Assembly: GCF_016464625.1 (NCBI RefSeq)
Contig: NZ_JAEAGO010000001.1
Location: 620,001-684,000, forward strand
DNA: 64,000 nt
Direction: 5' to 3'
Source: Penaeicola halotolerans
GTDB lineage: Bacteria; Bacteroidota; Bacteroidia; Cytophagales; Cyclobacteriaceae
Made by a program: the position numbers and the translations under genes. A model generated the notes under the pieces. That model made no database searches, was not told the DNA's origin, and worked only from the letters and a program-made list of their open reading frames with translations. How positions within the stretch are numbered: position 1 is the stretch's first letter; each line of letters begins with the position of its first letter. Shown here piece by piece: positions 8,800 to 17,264 of this stretch.

Positions 8800-8833
8800 A
8801 ATAAAAGCCCCCTTTTTGAGCAAAAGAGGGCTA
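8800..8833 (-). terminator. Intrinsic terminator after the integrase operon
   Basis: On the minus strand a stem AGCCCTCTTTT / AAAAAGGGGGCT is followed by TTTTATTTTT. It lies 45 bp after the stop of the 338-residue gene and would end the HTH-integrase-unknown transcript. Confidence 0.75.
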
Positions 8834-8877
8834 AACAAAAACAGAAAAAAGATAGAAGGTGTAAAGTGCAGAGTACC

Positions 8878-9894
8878 TTATTTCAGGTTGGAAACAGACT
8901 TTTCAATTTTGTGGGCTGTTAGTTTCGGCTTCTTCTGCGACCTAAATTTTGTTCTTTCAAACGGTTTTCCAGTTTCATCAACAAAGCATAGGCAAGTAAC
9001 TTCCCATTGCTTCTGCTTCAAGTTTTCAACCAATTGGAGGTCGTTATGTATGAGTTTGATGAAGTAGAACAATTCGCTGATTGTGCCTGTCCAGACTATA
9101 GGATTTTTGATTTCAGCATTAGAAAATACTCGCTTTAAATTTGGAACGGTTGTGTCTTGGCTTATCAGGTTGTTGAACTTTAAGCTGCTGCACAAATCGG
9201 AAATCTTCTCTTGAGCGGTATTGAGTTGCTTGTAGGTAAATGAATTGAATGGAATGTCCTTTGGTTTGGGTTCCGGCTTTTTAACTTGTTTCTCCGTTGC
9301 TTCAACCTCAATGATTTGAATCTCGGTCAATAATGGTTTCTGCGGTATTGGTTCATGTAGTAGCTGAGTGTAAAAATCCTCTATCACCAAATTGTCATCA
9401 ATCCAAGTGCTGAAAGCATCTTGGATTTCAAGATAAAGCTGCATGTATGCAAGCTTTAGCAATTGGATGATATAGGTGTTGGCTTTGTGTGCCTGGTCAA
9501 ACTCAATGGAAGCTTTCTTGGGATCTATGTATGTCAAATCAAAGTCCTTCTCTTTAATCAGCTTTCCAATGTCTTTTAAGCGGGTCTTTAAACGCTTGTT
9601 GAGGGTGTCGTCCAGCCAATAGCGGATTAGGTTTTCAGTATCATCTTCACTGATGAGGTTGTAGAGCCTTTCAACGTCCGTTTTGAGGGTGTTTAGAATC
9701 AGCTTTGAGTAGTACTTGGTTTTGTTGTCAAATGGCCTTTCAAATTTGATTTCATACCGGAATTGATAATCAGTGGAGGCTTCTTTCAGGGCACGGAACT
9801 TTGGAGCAAACTTTTCGTCCACGCTGTTTTTCTCTGACCAAGGGCGAAGCCCCTGGTAGAGAATGTCGTCAAGTATTTTTGTTTGATTGCTCAT
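8878..9894 (-). CDS. Unrecognised island protein downstream of the integrase
   Basis: 338 residues with no transmembrane segment or signal peptide. The N-terminal two thirds are rich in charged residues and predicted helices. A Pro/Lys stretch (VKKPEPKPKDIP) near residue 210 leads into a more compact C-terminal region with WTGTISELFYFIKLIHNDL, a segment I associate with proteins of Bacteroidota mobile elements without being able to name the family. It overlaps the integrase stop by four bases, so it is translated together with it, and is followed by a terminator. A role in integration or element regulation is possible but not shown. Confidence 0.75.
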   Translation of the reverse strand: MSNQTKILDDILYQGLRPWSEKNSVDEKFAPKFRALKEASTDYQFRYEIKFERPFDNKTKYYSKLILNTLKTDVERLYNLISEDDTENLIRYWLDDTLNKRLKTRLKDIGKLIKEKDFDLTYIDPKKASIEFDQAHKANTYIIQLLKLAYMQLYLEIQDAFSTWIDDNLVIEDFYTQLLHEPIPQKPLLTEIQIIEVEATEKQVKKPEPKPKDIPFNSFTYKQLNTAQEKISDLCSSLKFNNLISQDTTVPNLKRVFSNAEIKNPIVWTGTISELFYFIKLIHNDLQLVENLKQKQWEVTCLCFVDETGKPFERTKFRSQKKPKLTAHKIEKSVSNLK

Positions 9895-10985
9895 AGGTCA
9901 AGTTTGATTTTACTGGCGGCCTCTTTTTTCTTGTCGTCTATGATTTTCGCATAGACTTGGGTTGTTTTCAGCTCCCTATGGCCTAAGAGCTTTGAAACCG
10001 TGTAAATGTCGGTTCCCATTGTAAGCTGCAATGTGGCGTAGGTATGACGGGCGCAATGGAAAGTGATTGTTTTGGAGATTCCGGCTTTCATCATCCATTG
10101 TTGCAATTTCAGGTTGTGCCATGCAGAATACTTCAAACCTTTGAAAACTCTTTCTTCTCTTTCCTCACGTTCTCCAAGCAAGCCGAAGGCTTGTTCTGAA
10201 ATGGGTAGGGTTTCCGCTCCTTTGGTTTTCTTCTGTCTGAATCGGATGTAGTAGCCCATTTCATTTGAGTGCTGCACCTCCGACCAAAGGAGCTTATTTA
10301 TATCTGACCAGCGAAGCCCTGTAAGGCATGAAAAAATGAATGCCGTTTTCAGGATGGGAATTTCACATTCTGCCTTTACTGCCGCTTGCAGCTCTTCCAG
10401 TGTCAAAAACTCTCTTTCCGGTTCTCCTTGCTTGAAAGCTTCTACACCTTCAGAAGGATTTGTTGGAATGATGCCATCTTTCACGGCCTGTTTTAGTGCT
10501 GCCCTAAGCTTGTTGAAATAGGAGTATTTGGAGTTTTGGGATAGCTTCTGATTTCCATGGGCTATGGCCTTCTTATCAAGGTACTGTTTGAAGTCCTGGA
10601 CAAATTGCCTGTCCACTTCCGTGAAAGATAAATCATAGGTGCAAAAGGCTTTCAGGTGCTTAATCATGCTGGTCCAATTGCCATGATTGCCGGGGCTGTC
10701 ATCCCTTTGCTGTGCAAGCAATTCAATGTAGGAAAGGAAGCTGCCTTTTTGTTTCTCCTGATCCCTAAAGCCATAAACACCGTTTTGGATTTCGATTTGC
10801 CTTTGCGCCCGAATGGTTTCGGCTAATTGCATGGTCTTTTTATTGACCTCTTTTTCCTCCTTTGTCTTTGCATTGGGGTTGAGGTACAATTTCAGGTATT
10901 CGGTTTTCCGCTTGCCCTTATGGTAGTAGTCGAGGTACAAGCTGGTTTGACCGCCCTGGTTGCGTTGTCTAAGTGTTACCTTCAT
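9891..10985 (-). CDS. int: Tyrosine-type site-specific integrase
   Basis: 364 residues with the full phage-integrase layout: an arm-binding N-terminal region (to about residue 80), a SAM-like core-binding domain (about 82-175) and the catalytic domain. The catalytic set is visible: R225 in TGLRWSD, H310 and R313 in FHCARHTYA, H336 in LLGHREL, and the nucleophile Y345 in TTQVYAK. It would cut and rejoin DNA at the attachment site, which is probably the 3' end of mnmE about 600 bp away. It overlaps the upstream HTH/zinc-ribbon gene and the downstream gene by four bases each, forming one operon. Confidence 0.93.
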   Translation of the reverse strand: MKVTLRQRNQGGQTSLYLDYYHKGKRKTEYLKLYLNPNAKTKEEKEVNKKTMQLAETIRAQRQIEIQNGVYGFRDQEKQKGSFLSYIELLAQQRDDSPGNHGNWTSMIKHLKAFCTYDLSFTEVDRQFVQDFKQYLDKKAIAHGNQKLSQNSKYSYFNKLRAALKQAVKDGIIPTNPSEGVEAFKQGEPEREFLTLEELQAAVKAECEIPILKTAFIFSCLTGLRWSDINKLLWSEVQHSNEMGYYIRFRQKKTKGAETLPISEQAFGLLGEREEREERVFKGLKYSAWHNLKLQQWMMKAGISKTITFHCARHTYATLQLTMGTDIYTVSKLLGHRELKTTQVYAKIIDDKKKEAASKIKLDL

Positions 10986-11335
10986 ATCTGAAACAGTTTA
11001 TCGATTTCGGTTCTCTTGATGATTGTGCGACTGCCTATTTTGGTTGCCTGGATCTTTCCGTTCTTGATTTGTCTGTATAAGGTCATTCTACTTGCGCCAA
11101 GGAGTTTGCAAGTTTCAGCGATGCTGAGAAAATCTTTGTCCTTCAATTGTTCCTGATTGTATTCAATTCTCTGTACCACGATAGGGGCAACCTCCTCAAC
11201 CTTTTCTTCTCGCTTACGCTTCTTGTAGTTTCGGGAGGCGCACTTGTGGCTGCAAAATTTGGTTACGGTTGTCTTTGCGATGAAAGACTTTCCGCAGTCC
11301 TGACAAATTTTTGGAACTTCTATACTGCTGCTCAT
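10982..11335 (-). CDS. Zinc-ribbon plus helix-turn-helix protein, probable excisionase or directionality factor
   Basis: 117 residues. The N-terminus has a zinc-binding pattern, C11, C14, C28 and C32 (CQDCGKSF, FCSHKCASR). The C-terminus is an excisionase-type HTH: DFLSIAETCKLLGASRMTLYRQI, then KIGSRTIIKRTEIDKLF. The fusion of a small zinc ribbon to this HTH is common in Bacteroidota element proteins. It is the first gene of the integrase operon and overlaps the integrase start by four bases. The likely job is control of integrase direction or expression; this is inferred. Confidence 0.8.
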   Translation of the reverse strand: MSSSIEVPKICQDCGKSFIAKTTVTKFCSHKCASRNYKKRKREEKVEEVAPIVVQRIEYNQEQLKDKDFLSIAETCKLLGASRMTLYRQIKNGKIQATKIGSRTIIKRTEIDKLFQI

Positions 11336-11577
11336 GGTGTTTCCTTATTTGGCTTAAAAATGTATCAGAGCATATCCCTTTGTATCGGGTTGTATCTCTA
11401 TGTAACATCATTTCGCCTGTTGCTCTGAATCTTGTTGCTACCAACAAACTTGTTGTTGTTAGTAACAGATTAGAAACAAATATAAGCAAAAAATAGGAAA
11501 ATTAGCAACAAGTAAAGGAAGTAAAAACCGCCTAAAAGCAAGAAAAAGAATGGTTTAGAGTAGTAAAGGAAATTTAA
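11336..11577. other. Attachment-region noncoding DNA between integrase operon and mnmE
   Basis: 242 bp without a convincing gene. It holds three TGTATC hexamers (11361, 11381, 11391), an imperfect inverted repeat at 11434-11466, and a direct repeat AGTAAAGGAA at 11511-11520 and 11562-11571. This is the sort of repeat-rich DNA in which integrase arm sites and excisionase sites lie. The promoter for the integrase operon must also be here. Confidence 0.5.
11434..11466. repeat. Inverted repeat in the attachment region
   Basis: Arms of 14 bases, GTTGCTACCAACAA and TTGTTGTTAGTAAC, match at 12 of 14 positions around a 5-base loop. It lies 100 bp upstream of the zinc-ribbon/HTH gene and 111 bp from the end of mnmE. 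Possible recombination accessory site or operator. Confidence 0.5.
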
Positions 11578-11595
11578 TTACTTCCCGATACAAAA
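11578..11595. other. Probable chromosomal attachment site at the mnmE 3' end
   Basis: These 18 bases encode FCIGK and the stop of mnmE on the minus strand. The same codons of trmE/thdF are the well-known SGI1 attachment site in Salmonella. Here an unrelated Bacteroidota integrase operon lies next to them. The second copy expected at the other end of the island is not in the window. Confidence 0.5.
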
Positions 11596-12960
11596 CTTGC
11601 TAAAAATATTTGCTAGCAGGTCATCTGTCGTGATTTCTCCAGTGATTTCACCTAAGTGATGTAGAGATTGGCGTATATCCATTGCTAGGAAGTCATTGGT
11701 TACTTCCATATCTAAACCATTGATGACATCATTTAAGGCATTTTTGGTACTGATCAAACTTTGGTAGTGTCGGATATTGGTCACTACTGTACTACCTGTT
11801 TTGAATTTATCTAAGTTGACCAGTTCCATGATGCGCTCTTTCAGATCATCTAGGTTTTCTTTTTTCCCAGCAGAGATAAAAAGCATGTCTTTATGTTGAG
11901 ATTTGAGTGTATCGATAAGTGAGGCTTCTGCCTTATCGATTTTATTGGCCACTTTGACAAAAGGTATTCCTAAGTTTTCTAGTTTGTTGATGTCTTGATT
12001 GATCTCTTGGATACTTGTGTCTGTCAAGTCAAACAGATATAGGATGAGCGATGCTTGCTTCATCTTCTCTCTAGTACGTGACACACCGATGGCTTCTACC
12101 ACATCTGTAGTGTCTCTCAGTCCAGCTGTATCTATGAATCTAAAGATGACGCCATTGATATTGATTTCATCTTCGATAAAGTCTCTTGTTGTACCAGCTA
12201 TTTCTGACACGATGGCTTTTTCCTCATTGAGCAGTGCATTGAGTAGGGTGGACTTTCCTGCATTGGGCTTACCAGCTATGACCGTAGGCACACCGTTTTT
12301 AATTACATTGCCTAGATCAAAACTCACGATCAGCTTTTCGATGACTTGGAGTAGTTTGTCGATTAGCTTTCTCAAGTCATCTCGACTGGCAAACTCCACA
12401 TCTTCTTCTACAAAGTCCAGTTCTAATTCAATCATTGAGGCGAAGTGAATCAATTCTTCTCTAAGTTGATGAATCTCTTGTGAAAATCCCCCACGCATCT
12501 GATTCATAGCTGCGCTGTGAGCCGCTTCACTATCAGCACTAATGAGATCTGCTACTGCTTCCGCTTGGGCAAGATCAAATTGACCATTGAGAAAGGCTCT
12601 TTTGGTAAATTCTCCTGGTTTTGCAAGTCTCGCTCCATGCTTGAGTAGTACATTGATGACTTGCTTGATGATAAAATTAGATCCATGCGTAGAGATCTCT
12701 ACTACGTTTTCCTTAGTAAATGACTTAGGTGCTTTGAAGAGGGATATGAGTACTTCGTCTATGATCTTACCCTCATCTCTTATCGTCCCAAAGTGAATCG
12801 TATGAGACTCTTGCGCTTCTAAGTTTTTTCCTTTGAATACTTTATTGGCTATAGTGATGGCATCCGCACCAGAAAGTCTGATAACTGCGATGGCACCTAT
12901 GCCTTGCGGTGTAGCTAGGGCGACTATGGTATCTTGAAGGTGCTGATAGGCTAAACTCAC
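11578..12960 (-). CDS. mnmE: tRNA modification GTPase MnmE
   Basis: With MnmG it makes the cmnm5 modification at wobble U34 of certain tRNAs, in the cytoplasm. 460 residues, normal length. N-terminal folate-binding domain (start [22 protein letters not shown]), then a G domain with P-loop GKPNAGKST (about 229-237), G2-like AGTTRD, G3 DTAGL (about 278) and G4 NKID (about 340), and the family's C-terminal FCIGK with the Cys. The start is GTG at 12960, overlapping the thioredoxin stop. The stop is the last chromosomal base before the island, and the FCIGK coding sequence is intact. Last gene of the mntR-mnmE operon. Confidence 0.96.
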   Translation of the reverse strand: MSLAYQHLQDTIVALATPQGIGAIAVIRLSGADAITIANKVFKGKNLEAQESHTIHFGTIRDEGKIIDEVLISLFKAPKSFTKENVVEISTHGSNFIIKQVINVLLKHGARLAKPGEFTKRAFLNGQFDLAQAEAVADLISADSEAAHSAAMNQMRGGFSQEIHQLREELIHFASMIELELDFVEEDVEFASRDDLRKLIDKLLQVIEKLIVSFDLGNVIKNGVPTVIAGKPNAGKSTLLNALLNEEKAIVSEIAGTTRDFIEDEININGVIFRFIDTAGLRDTTDVVEAIGVSRTREKMKQASLILYLFDLTDTSIQEINQDINKLENLGIPFVKVANKIDKAEASLIDTLKSQHKDMLFISAGKKENLDDLKERIMELVNLDKFKTGSTVVTNIRHYQSLISTKNALNDVINGLDMEVTNDFLAMDIRQSLHHLGEITGEITTDDLLANIFSKFCIGK

Positions 12961-13400
12961 TCTGTCGTTTGATTTTCGTGTACTTGTTTTAATAATAAGA
13001 GGAAAGTGTTCTTGTCCCTATATCCAGGTGCATGAAAGATGTTTTCCAAGGCGGCATCTATAAATACAATAGTAGGATAGGAGCTGACCATCATGGTTTG
13101 CGCCATTTTCTGCTCTGTATAAGTCTCTCCTTTGAAGATAAAGGGTCTTTTGCTTTCTGCATTGAGCTTGACAGCATAGAATCTGCCATTAACAAAGTCA
13201 CCTACTTCAGTGTCACTAAAGGTCTCTTTGTCCATTTTTTTGCACCATGAGCACCAGTCCGCATAGACATCTACGATGACCCCTCGCTGTTCTACTTTTT
13301 GTAGGCTATCCAAATCTTCAAAGTTGACCCACTTGATCTGAGCTTGTGATACCAGAGGAGGTAGCATGCCCAAAAGAAGTATGGTAATTAGCTTTTTCAT
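12957..13400 (-). CDS. Exported thioredoxin-fold protein
   Basis: About 147 residues from the ATG at 13400, which gives a signal peptide ([21 protein letters not shown]). A longer frame from 13526 only adds sequence overlapping mntD. The domain is thioredoxin-like, of the DUF255/thioredoxin_7 style, with the redox motif WCSWC in [15 protein letters not shown] and a cis-proline region [10 protein letters not shown]. It would act as a thiol-disulfide protein outside the cytoplasm. It overlaps mntD upstream and mnmE downstream by four bases each, an odd place that makes it part of a manganese-transport and tRNA-modification operon. Substrate unknown. Confidence 0.85.
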   Translation of the reverse strand: MKKLITILLLGMLPPLVSQAQIKWVNFEDLDSLQKVEQRGVIVDVYADWCSWCKKMDKETFSDTEVGDFVNGRFYAVKLNAESKRPFIFKGETYTEQKMAQTMMVSSYPTIVFIDAALENIFHAPGYRDKNTFLLLLKQVHENQTTE

Positions 13401-14272
13401 GTAAGACTTTTCTTGCTGTAAGATTTTGCGAAGATACGCTTTGTCCATTGAACGAAAAAAACAAAGGAAAAGATCACTCCAGCTACTGTGGCCATAGCTC
13501 CAGCAATAGAACCCTCTATTTGCCAAGCGAGTGCATAACCCAAAATCGCAGTTAGTAAGCCAAATAATAAACTTAGGAGAAGCATATTTTTAAGTGACTT
13601 ACTTAATAAATAAGCCGTAGCTGGAGGTGCTACAAGTAGGGCTACTACCAAAATAGCACCTACTGCCTCGAAAGAACTCACTGTCGTGTAGGACACCATT
13701 CCCATCAGCAGATAGTTCCAAGTAGTGGCACTGATACCAACGATCCCAGCGAACTGTGGATCAAAAGTCGTCAGTTTTAATTCTTTGAAACCCAAAATGA
13801 TAAAGATGATGACTAAAAGTAAATTGATGGCTGCAATGTAAAGTACGCGAGGGCCCATATTGATCCCCGAATCTGTAATCCAAAGATCTATAGGGACATA
13901 AGCGATTTCTCCATATAGTACGCAATCTTGGTCCAGATCAACTTGCCCTGCAAAAACAGAAATTAAGATCACCCCCAAAGCAAATAACCATGTAAAAGTC
14001 ACACCAATAGAGGCATCTGCTTGAAGTCTTCCTTTCTTGTGCAAAAACTCAATCAAAAGCGTAGTCAATACACCCAATAGTCCCGCACCTAAAACCATAG
14101 AGATAGAATCTCGGCTTCCAGAAAATAGAAAAGCCAAGACAATGCCAGGGAGTACCGCATGAGATATGGCGTCTCCAACCATAGCCATTTTGCGGAGGAC
14201 TAGGAATACTCCCAGTAAGCCACAAGAAGCCGCAACCAAACTAGCGGTGATGATGATCAATAGGTCATTCAT
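13397..14272 (-). CDS. mntD: Mn/Zn ABC transporter permease (MntD)
   Basis: 291 residues, an integral membrane subunit of the ABC-3 (ZnuB/MntD/TroD) family. It has about eight hydrophobic segments and the family's GDAISHAVLPGIVLAF motif near residue 34 and a late cytoplasmic loop region around AVGAILVVALLVAPPATAYLL. It pairs with the other permease encoded one base upstream (TAATG junction) and with the ATPase MntB. Length agrees with B. subtilis MntD. Metal choice, Mn or Zn, cannot be fixed from the permease. Confidence 0.92.
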   Translation of the reverse strand: MNDLLIIITASLVAASCGLLGVFLVLRKMAMVGDAISHAVLPGIVLAFLFSGSRDSISMVLGAGLLGVLTTLLIEFLHKKGRLQADASIGVTFTWLFALGVILISVFAGQVDLDQDCVLYGEIAYVPIDLWITDSGINMGPRVLYIAAINLLLVIIFIILGFKELKLTTFDPQFAGIVGISATTWNYLLMGMVSYTTVSSFEAVGAILVVALLVAPPATAYLLSKSLKNMLLLSLLFGLLTAILGYALAWQIEGSIAGAMATVAGVIFSFVFFVQWTKRIFAKSYSKKSLT

Positions 14273-15558
14273 TATCTAGGTATTTTAGCGTCATGAGGAT
14301 CTTTGTCAGGATAGTTGAGCTTCTCTTCCAGTCTGGCTTCTAACTCTGGAGTCAAGATATGCTCTATCTTGTCCGCAGTATCATGTACATGGTCAGGCGC
14401 GAGCTTGACGATCTCTGTCAGATAGAGTTCAAATAAGCGATGTAGCTTGACGATTCTTTGTCCTTTTTCACTTCCTGCTGCTGTGAGATATACTTGCTCA
14501 TTTTTACATTGGACAAAGCCCTTATTTTTAGCCTTTTGCAGGGTGTGTTGAAGCTGTTTGTCTGTAAAGAATCGTTTTCGGATGATTTCTTCAAAACTAA
14601 ACCACTTATCTGTTCTAGCTTCCTTTTCGGTGAGTTGATAGAGCGTTTTGAGCAAATTGTCTAAGGCAATAGCATGTCTATATTTCCTAATCTGCCACCA
14701 CCTTGAAATGATGCCTTTTTGAGGTGAAAAGAAAAAGGAGAAAAAAGCTATTAGAGAGATCACCATGACGATCCAAGGACCAGTTGGCATACGAGGCAGG
14801 GTGTATGAGATGTATGCGCCTGAGAGTCCTGAAAATGCCGCAAAACAAGCTGCTAATACTAGCATAATAGGCAGTCGATCAGTCCAATACCTCGCGGCAG
14901 CTGCGGGAGTAATCAGTATGGCAGCCATAAGCACTACTCCAACAGCTTGTATGCCGGTGACTACGGCCATTACCGACAAGCTAGTTAGCAGTAATTCTAG
15001 CAAGTTCACTTTTAAGCCAATACTTCGTGCAAAATCAGGATCAAAAGCCAAAAGCTTGAGTTCTTTGTAAAATAGAAAGACGACAACCAATAGAATGACC
15101 GCAATCGTAGCAAAGTTGTAGAGGTCACTTCCAACCAATGCGGCAGCTTTGCCAAAGAGGAATTGATCTAGACCTGATTGAGAAGCATTGCCAGATTTTT
15201 GAATGTAAGTCAACAGTAAGATGCCAAAGCCAAAGAAAGTGGATAGGGTTAAAGCAATGGCTGTATCCTCTTTGATTTTGCTTTTACGCACGACTAAATC
15301 AATGAATATAGTAGAAATAAAGCCTGTGATGAATGCTCCTATCATAATCCATAGGGGATCTTTTTCTCCTTGAAGTAAAAAAGCCAAGCAAACTCCAGGA
15401 AGTACAGCATGCGCTATGGCATCTCCAAGCAACGACTTCTTTTTCAGAAAAGTAAAGGTGCCTACAATGGATGCGCTACTCATCAGCAAGATCGTTCCCA
15501 GTACTACGAAGCGTACATTGGCATCTCTTAGGCTTAAAAATTCCAATAGATCAGTCAT
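14272..15558 (-). CDS. mntC: Mn/Zn ABC transporter permease with C-terminal DtxR-like domain (MntC)
   Basis: 428 residues. The first 275 or so are an ABC-3 family permease with the motif GDAIAHAVLPGVCLAF and many hydrophobic segments. From about residue 290 the protein continues as a soluble winged-helix region, then a segment resembling the metal-binding/dimerisation part of DtxR: LHRLFELYLTEI, DHVHDTADKIEHIL and YPDKDPHDAKIP. These match, in order, the MntR encoded in the same operon (KHRLWEVFLVNK, DEVHEVAEELEHI, YPKYDPHGDPIP). B. subtilis MntC is of similar length. The tail may sense cytoplasmic metal and gate transport; that is inference. Confidence 0.9.
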   Translation of the reverse strand: MTDLLEFLSLRDANVRFVVLGTILLMSSASIVGTFTFLKKKSLLGDAIAHAVLPGVCLAFLLQGEKDPLWIMIGAFITGFISTIFIDLVVRKSKIKEDTAIALTLSTFFGFGILLLTYIQKSGNASQSGLDQFLFGKAAALVGSDLYNFATIAVILLVVVFLFYKELKLLAFDPDFARSIGLKVNLLELLLTSLSVMAVVTGIQAVGVVLMAAILITPAAAARYWTDRLPIMLVLAACFAAFSGLSGAYISYTLPRMPTGPWIVMVISLIAFFSFFFSPQKGIISRWWQIRKYRHAIALDNLLKTLYQLTEKEARTDKWFSFEEIIRKRFFTDKQLQHTLQKAKNKGFVQCKNEQVYLTAAGSEKGQRIVKLHRLFELYLTEIVKLAPDHVHDTADKIEHILTPELEARLEEKLNYPDKDPHDAKIPR

Positions 15559-15561
15559 AGA

Positions 15562-16350
15562 CTAGCGGATATCTTTTGGTAGATTCGTTTTACGCATTTG
15601 CTCACCGATCTCTGAAAGCAAGGTGAGTTTTCCTCCATAGGTCTTTTCGAGTAGAGATTCTGTCAGGGCATCTTTGGTAGGACCAGAAGCGACTAAGTGC
15701 ATATTGAGTAAGACTACCCAGTCAAAGTAGTGTTGAGCGGATTGAAGGTCGTGGTGAACGACTATGATGGTTTTTCCCGCTGTGGACATTTCTCTTAGAA
15801 GAGAGATCACTGCACGCTCTGTAGCCGCATCTACACCTGCAAATGGCTCGTCCATGAAGTAAAGATCTGCTTCCTGCGCCAATGCCCTTGCTAAGAAGGC
15901 ACGCTGCTGCTGTCCTCCAGAGAGTTGAGAGATTTGACGATGGATGTAGTCAGACATCCCTACTTGTTCGATACACTGAAGTGCTACTTCCTTATCATGT
16001 TTACTAGGCCTTTTAAATAGTCCTAGCTTACCATATCTACCCATCATCACTACATCTAGTACTGTAGTAGGGAAGTCCCAGTCTACAGATTCCTTTTGCG
16101 GTACATAGCTGATGCGCTGACGAATAGTATCAAGAGGCTGCTCAAATAACTTCACATAACCACTGCTTAGGGGGAGTAAACCCATGATCGCCTTGATCAA
16201 TGTAGATTTACCTGCACCGTTTGGTCCCATGATGCCTACCAGAGCTCCTTCAGGAATGGTCAAATCTACATTCCATAAGACAGGCTTGCTGTCATAGCTG
16301 ACCGTTAGGTCATGCACTTCAAGTATTGGATTTTCGACTTGCTGGATCAT
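15562..16350 (-). CDS. mntB: Mn/Zn ABC transporter ATPase (MntB)
   Basis: 262 residues, cytoplasmic ATP-binding subunit. Visible motifs are Walker A GPNGAGKST, the Q-loop region SYVPQKESVDWDFP, signature LSGGQQQR, Walker B ADLYFMDEPF and the H-loop VVHHDL. The VDWDFP stretch is typical of Mn/Zn-type ATPases. The start overlaps the stop of mntA by four bases, and three bases separate its stop from mntC, so the transporter genes are tightly coupled. Confidence 0.94.
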   Translation of the reverse strand: MIQQVENPILEVHDLTVSYDSKPVLWNVDLTIPEGALVGIMGPNGAGKSTLIKAIMGLLPLSSGYVKLFEQPLDTIRQRISYVPQKESVDWDFPTTVLDVVMMGRYGKLGLFKRPSKHDKEVALQCIEQVGMSDYIHRQISQLSGGQQQRAFLARALAQEADLYFMDEPFAGVDAATERAVISLLREMSTAGKTIIVVHHDLQSAQHYFDWVVLLNMHLVASGPTKDALTESLLEKTYGGKLTLLSEIGEQMRKTNLPKDIR

Positions 16351-17264
16351 TTGATGCTATTGATAAATGTTCGTACATTATAATTCACCACGCCTATGTA
16401 GGTTCCTTCGGGCGTTCCTTTAGCGCCTAGCGCATCTGAGTACAGACTGCCTCCGATGACTACCTGATGACCTTTTTCTCGACATCCAGTAAGTACCGCT
16501 TCTATAGCCTTTGGTGATACAGAGCTTTCTACGAAGATAGCTTTTACGTCATTAGATATGATGTAGTCTACTAGACTAGTGATGTCTTTAAGTCCAAATT
16601 CCGATAGGGTAGAGATACCTTGTAGTCCTTTGACTTCTAATTGGTAGGACTTTCCAAAGTATGAAAAGGCATCATGAGCAGTGACAAGGATGCGCTTTTC
16701 TTTTGGAACAGTATTGATATAGATCCTAATGGCACTGTCTAGAGAGTCAAGTTTGCTTATATAGATGGTGGTATTTGCTTCAATGTAATCTTTGAGCGCT
16801 GGCTCTTGAGAGATCAAAGATTTGGCCATACCATCTACTACTTGCTTCCAAAGCTTCACGTCAAACCATACATGTGGATCCTGTGCACTCTCATAATCAG
16901 TATTGTTAATCAAGCCTTCTGCAGGAATACTCGCAGCTACTGGAATCGTGGGTTTGATACGATCATATTTTTCCAATACTTCTGTCATTTTACCTTCTAG
17001 GTGTAGACCATTGTAATAGATGACATCTGCTGATGAAAGTTTTTCTAGGTCGCTTTGAGTAGCCTTATACAAGTGAGGATCTACACCAGGACCCATCAAG
17101 CTTTGAACTTCAGCAGAGTCTCCAACTATATTGATCAGTGCGTCAGCAATCAAACCAGTAGTTGCTACGATCTTGAGTTTTCCTGATCTTTCTTGCGGTT
17201 TTGTTTGACAGGAAAAAGTTAAAGCAACACTTATTATAAATAATATTAAATGATTGTATTTCAT
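16347..17264 (-). CDS. mntA: Mn/Zn-binding lipoprotein (MntA, TroA/ZnuA family)
   Basis: 305 residues. A lipoprotein signal ends at LTFSC with the lipidated C19. Metal ligands can be placed by the family pattern: H64 in DPHLYK, H131 in DPHVWFD, H197 in TAHDAFSYF and D277 in LYSDALG. Three His plus one Asp with this spacing match TroA, which binds Zn or Mn, rather than PsaA, which has Glu at the third position. Lies in the operon between mntR and mntB, overlapping each by four bases. Manganese is preferred here because of the MntR-type regulator, but zinc is possible. Confidence 0.92.
   Translation of the reverse strand: MKYNHLILFIISVALTFSCQTKPQERSGKLKIVATTGLIADALINIVGDSAEVQSLMGPGVDPHLYKATQSDLEKLSSADVIYYNGLHLEGKMTEVLEKYDRIKPTIPVAASIPAEGLINNTDYESAQDPHVWFDVKLWKQVVDGMAKSLISQEPALKDYIEANTTIYISKLDSLDSAIRIYINTVPKEKRILVTAHDAFSYFGKSYQLEVKGLQGISTLSEFGLKDITSLVDYIISNDVKAIFVESSVSPKAIEAVLTGCREKGHQVVIGGSLYSDALGAKGTPEGTYIGVVNYNVRTFINSIK

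Larger units (their letters stand above)
1..11577. mobile_element. Integrated genomic island with metal-efflux cargo (right end; left end outside window)
   Basis: All genes here run on the minus strand. In transcription order they are an HTH/zinc-ribbon protein, tyrosine integrase, unknown protein, two HTH proteins, BT4734-type protein, PriCT_2/DUF3987 protein, His/Cys-rich exported protein, CzcA-TolC pump and the start of a further exported protein. The integrase module lies against the 3' end of mnmE, whose last codons and stop remain intact, the usual result of site-specific insertion into a gene end. Base composition looks richer in G+C than the flanking chromosome by eye. No relaxase is visible. 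Whether the pump genes are island cargo or older neighbours cannot be settled here because the distal attachment site is not in the window. Confidence 0.7.

Noticed and set aside
11379-11389. TTTGTATCGGG copy of the mnmE end as an attachment site
   Set aside because: It is inverted relative to mnmE; attL and attR must be direct repeats. Kept only as a note on the repeat-rich region.
5042-11579. AAATTTAATT at 5042-5051 and 11570-11579 as island attachment repeats
   Set aside because: Only 10 bases of pure A and T, expected by chance in AT-rich gaps, and it does not share the mnmE-end sequence.
11999-12448. 149-residue plus-strand frame inside mnmE
   Set aside because: Antisense to conserved G-domain sequence; Ser-rich composition of a shadow frame.
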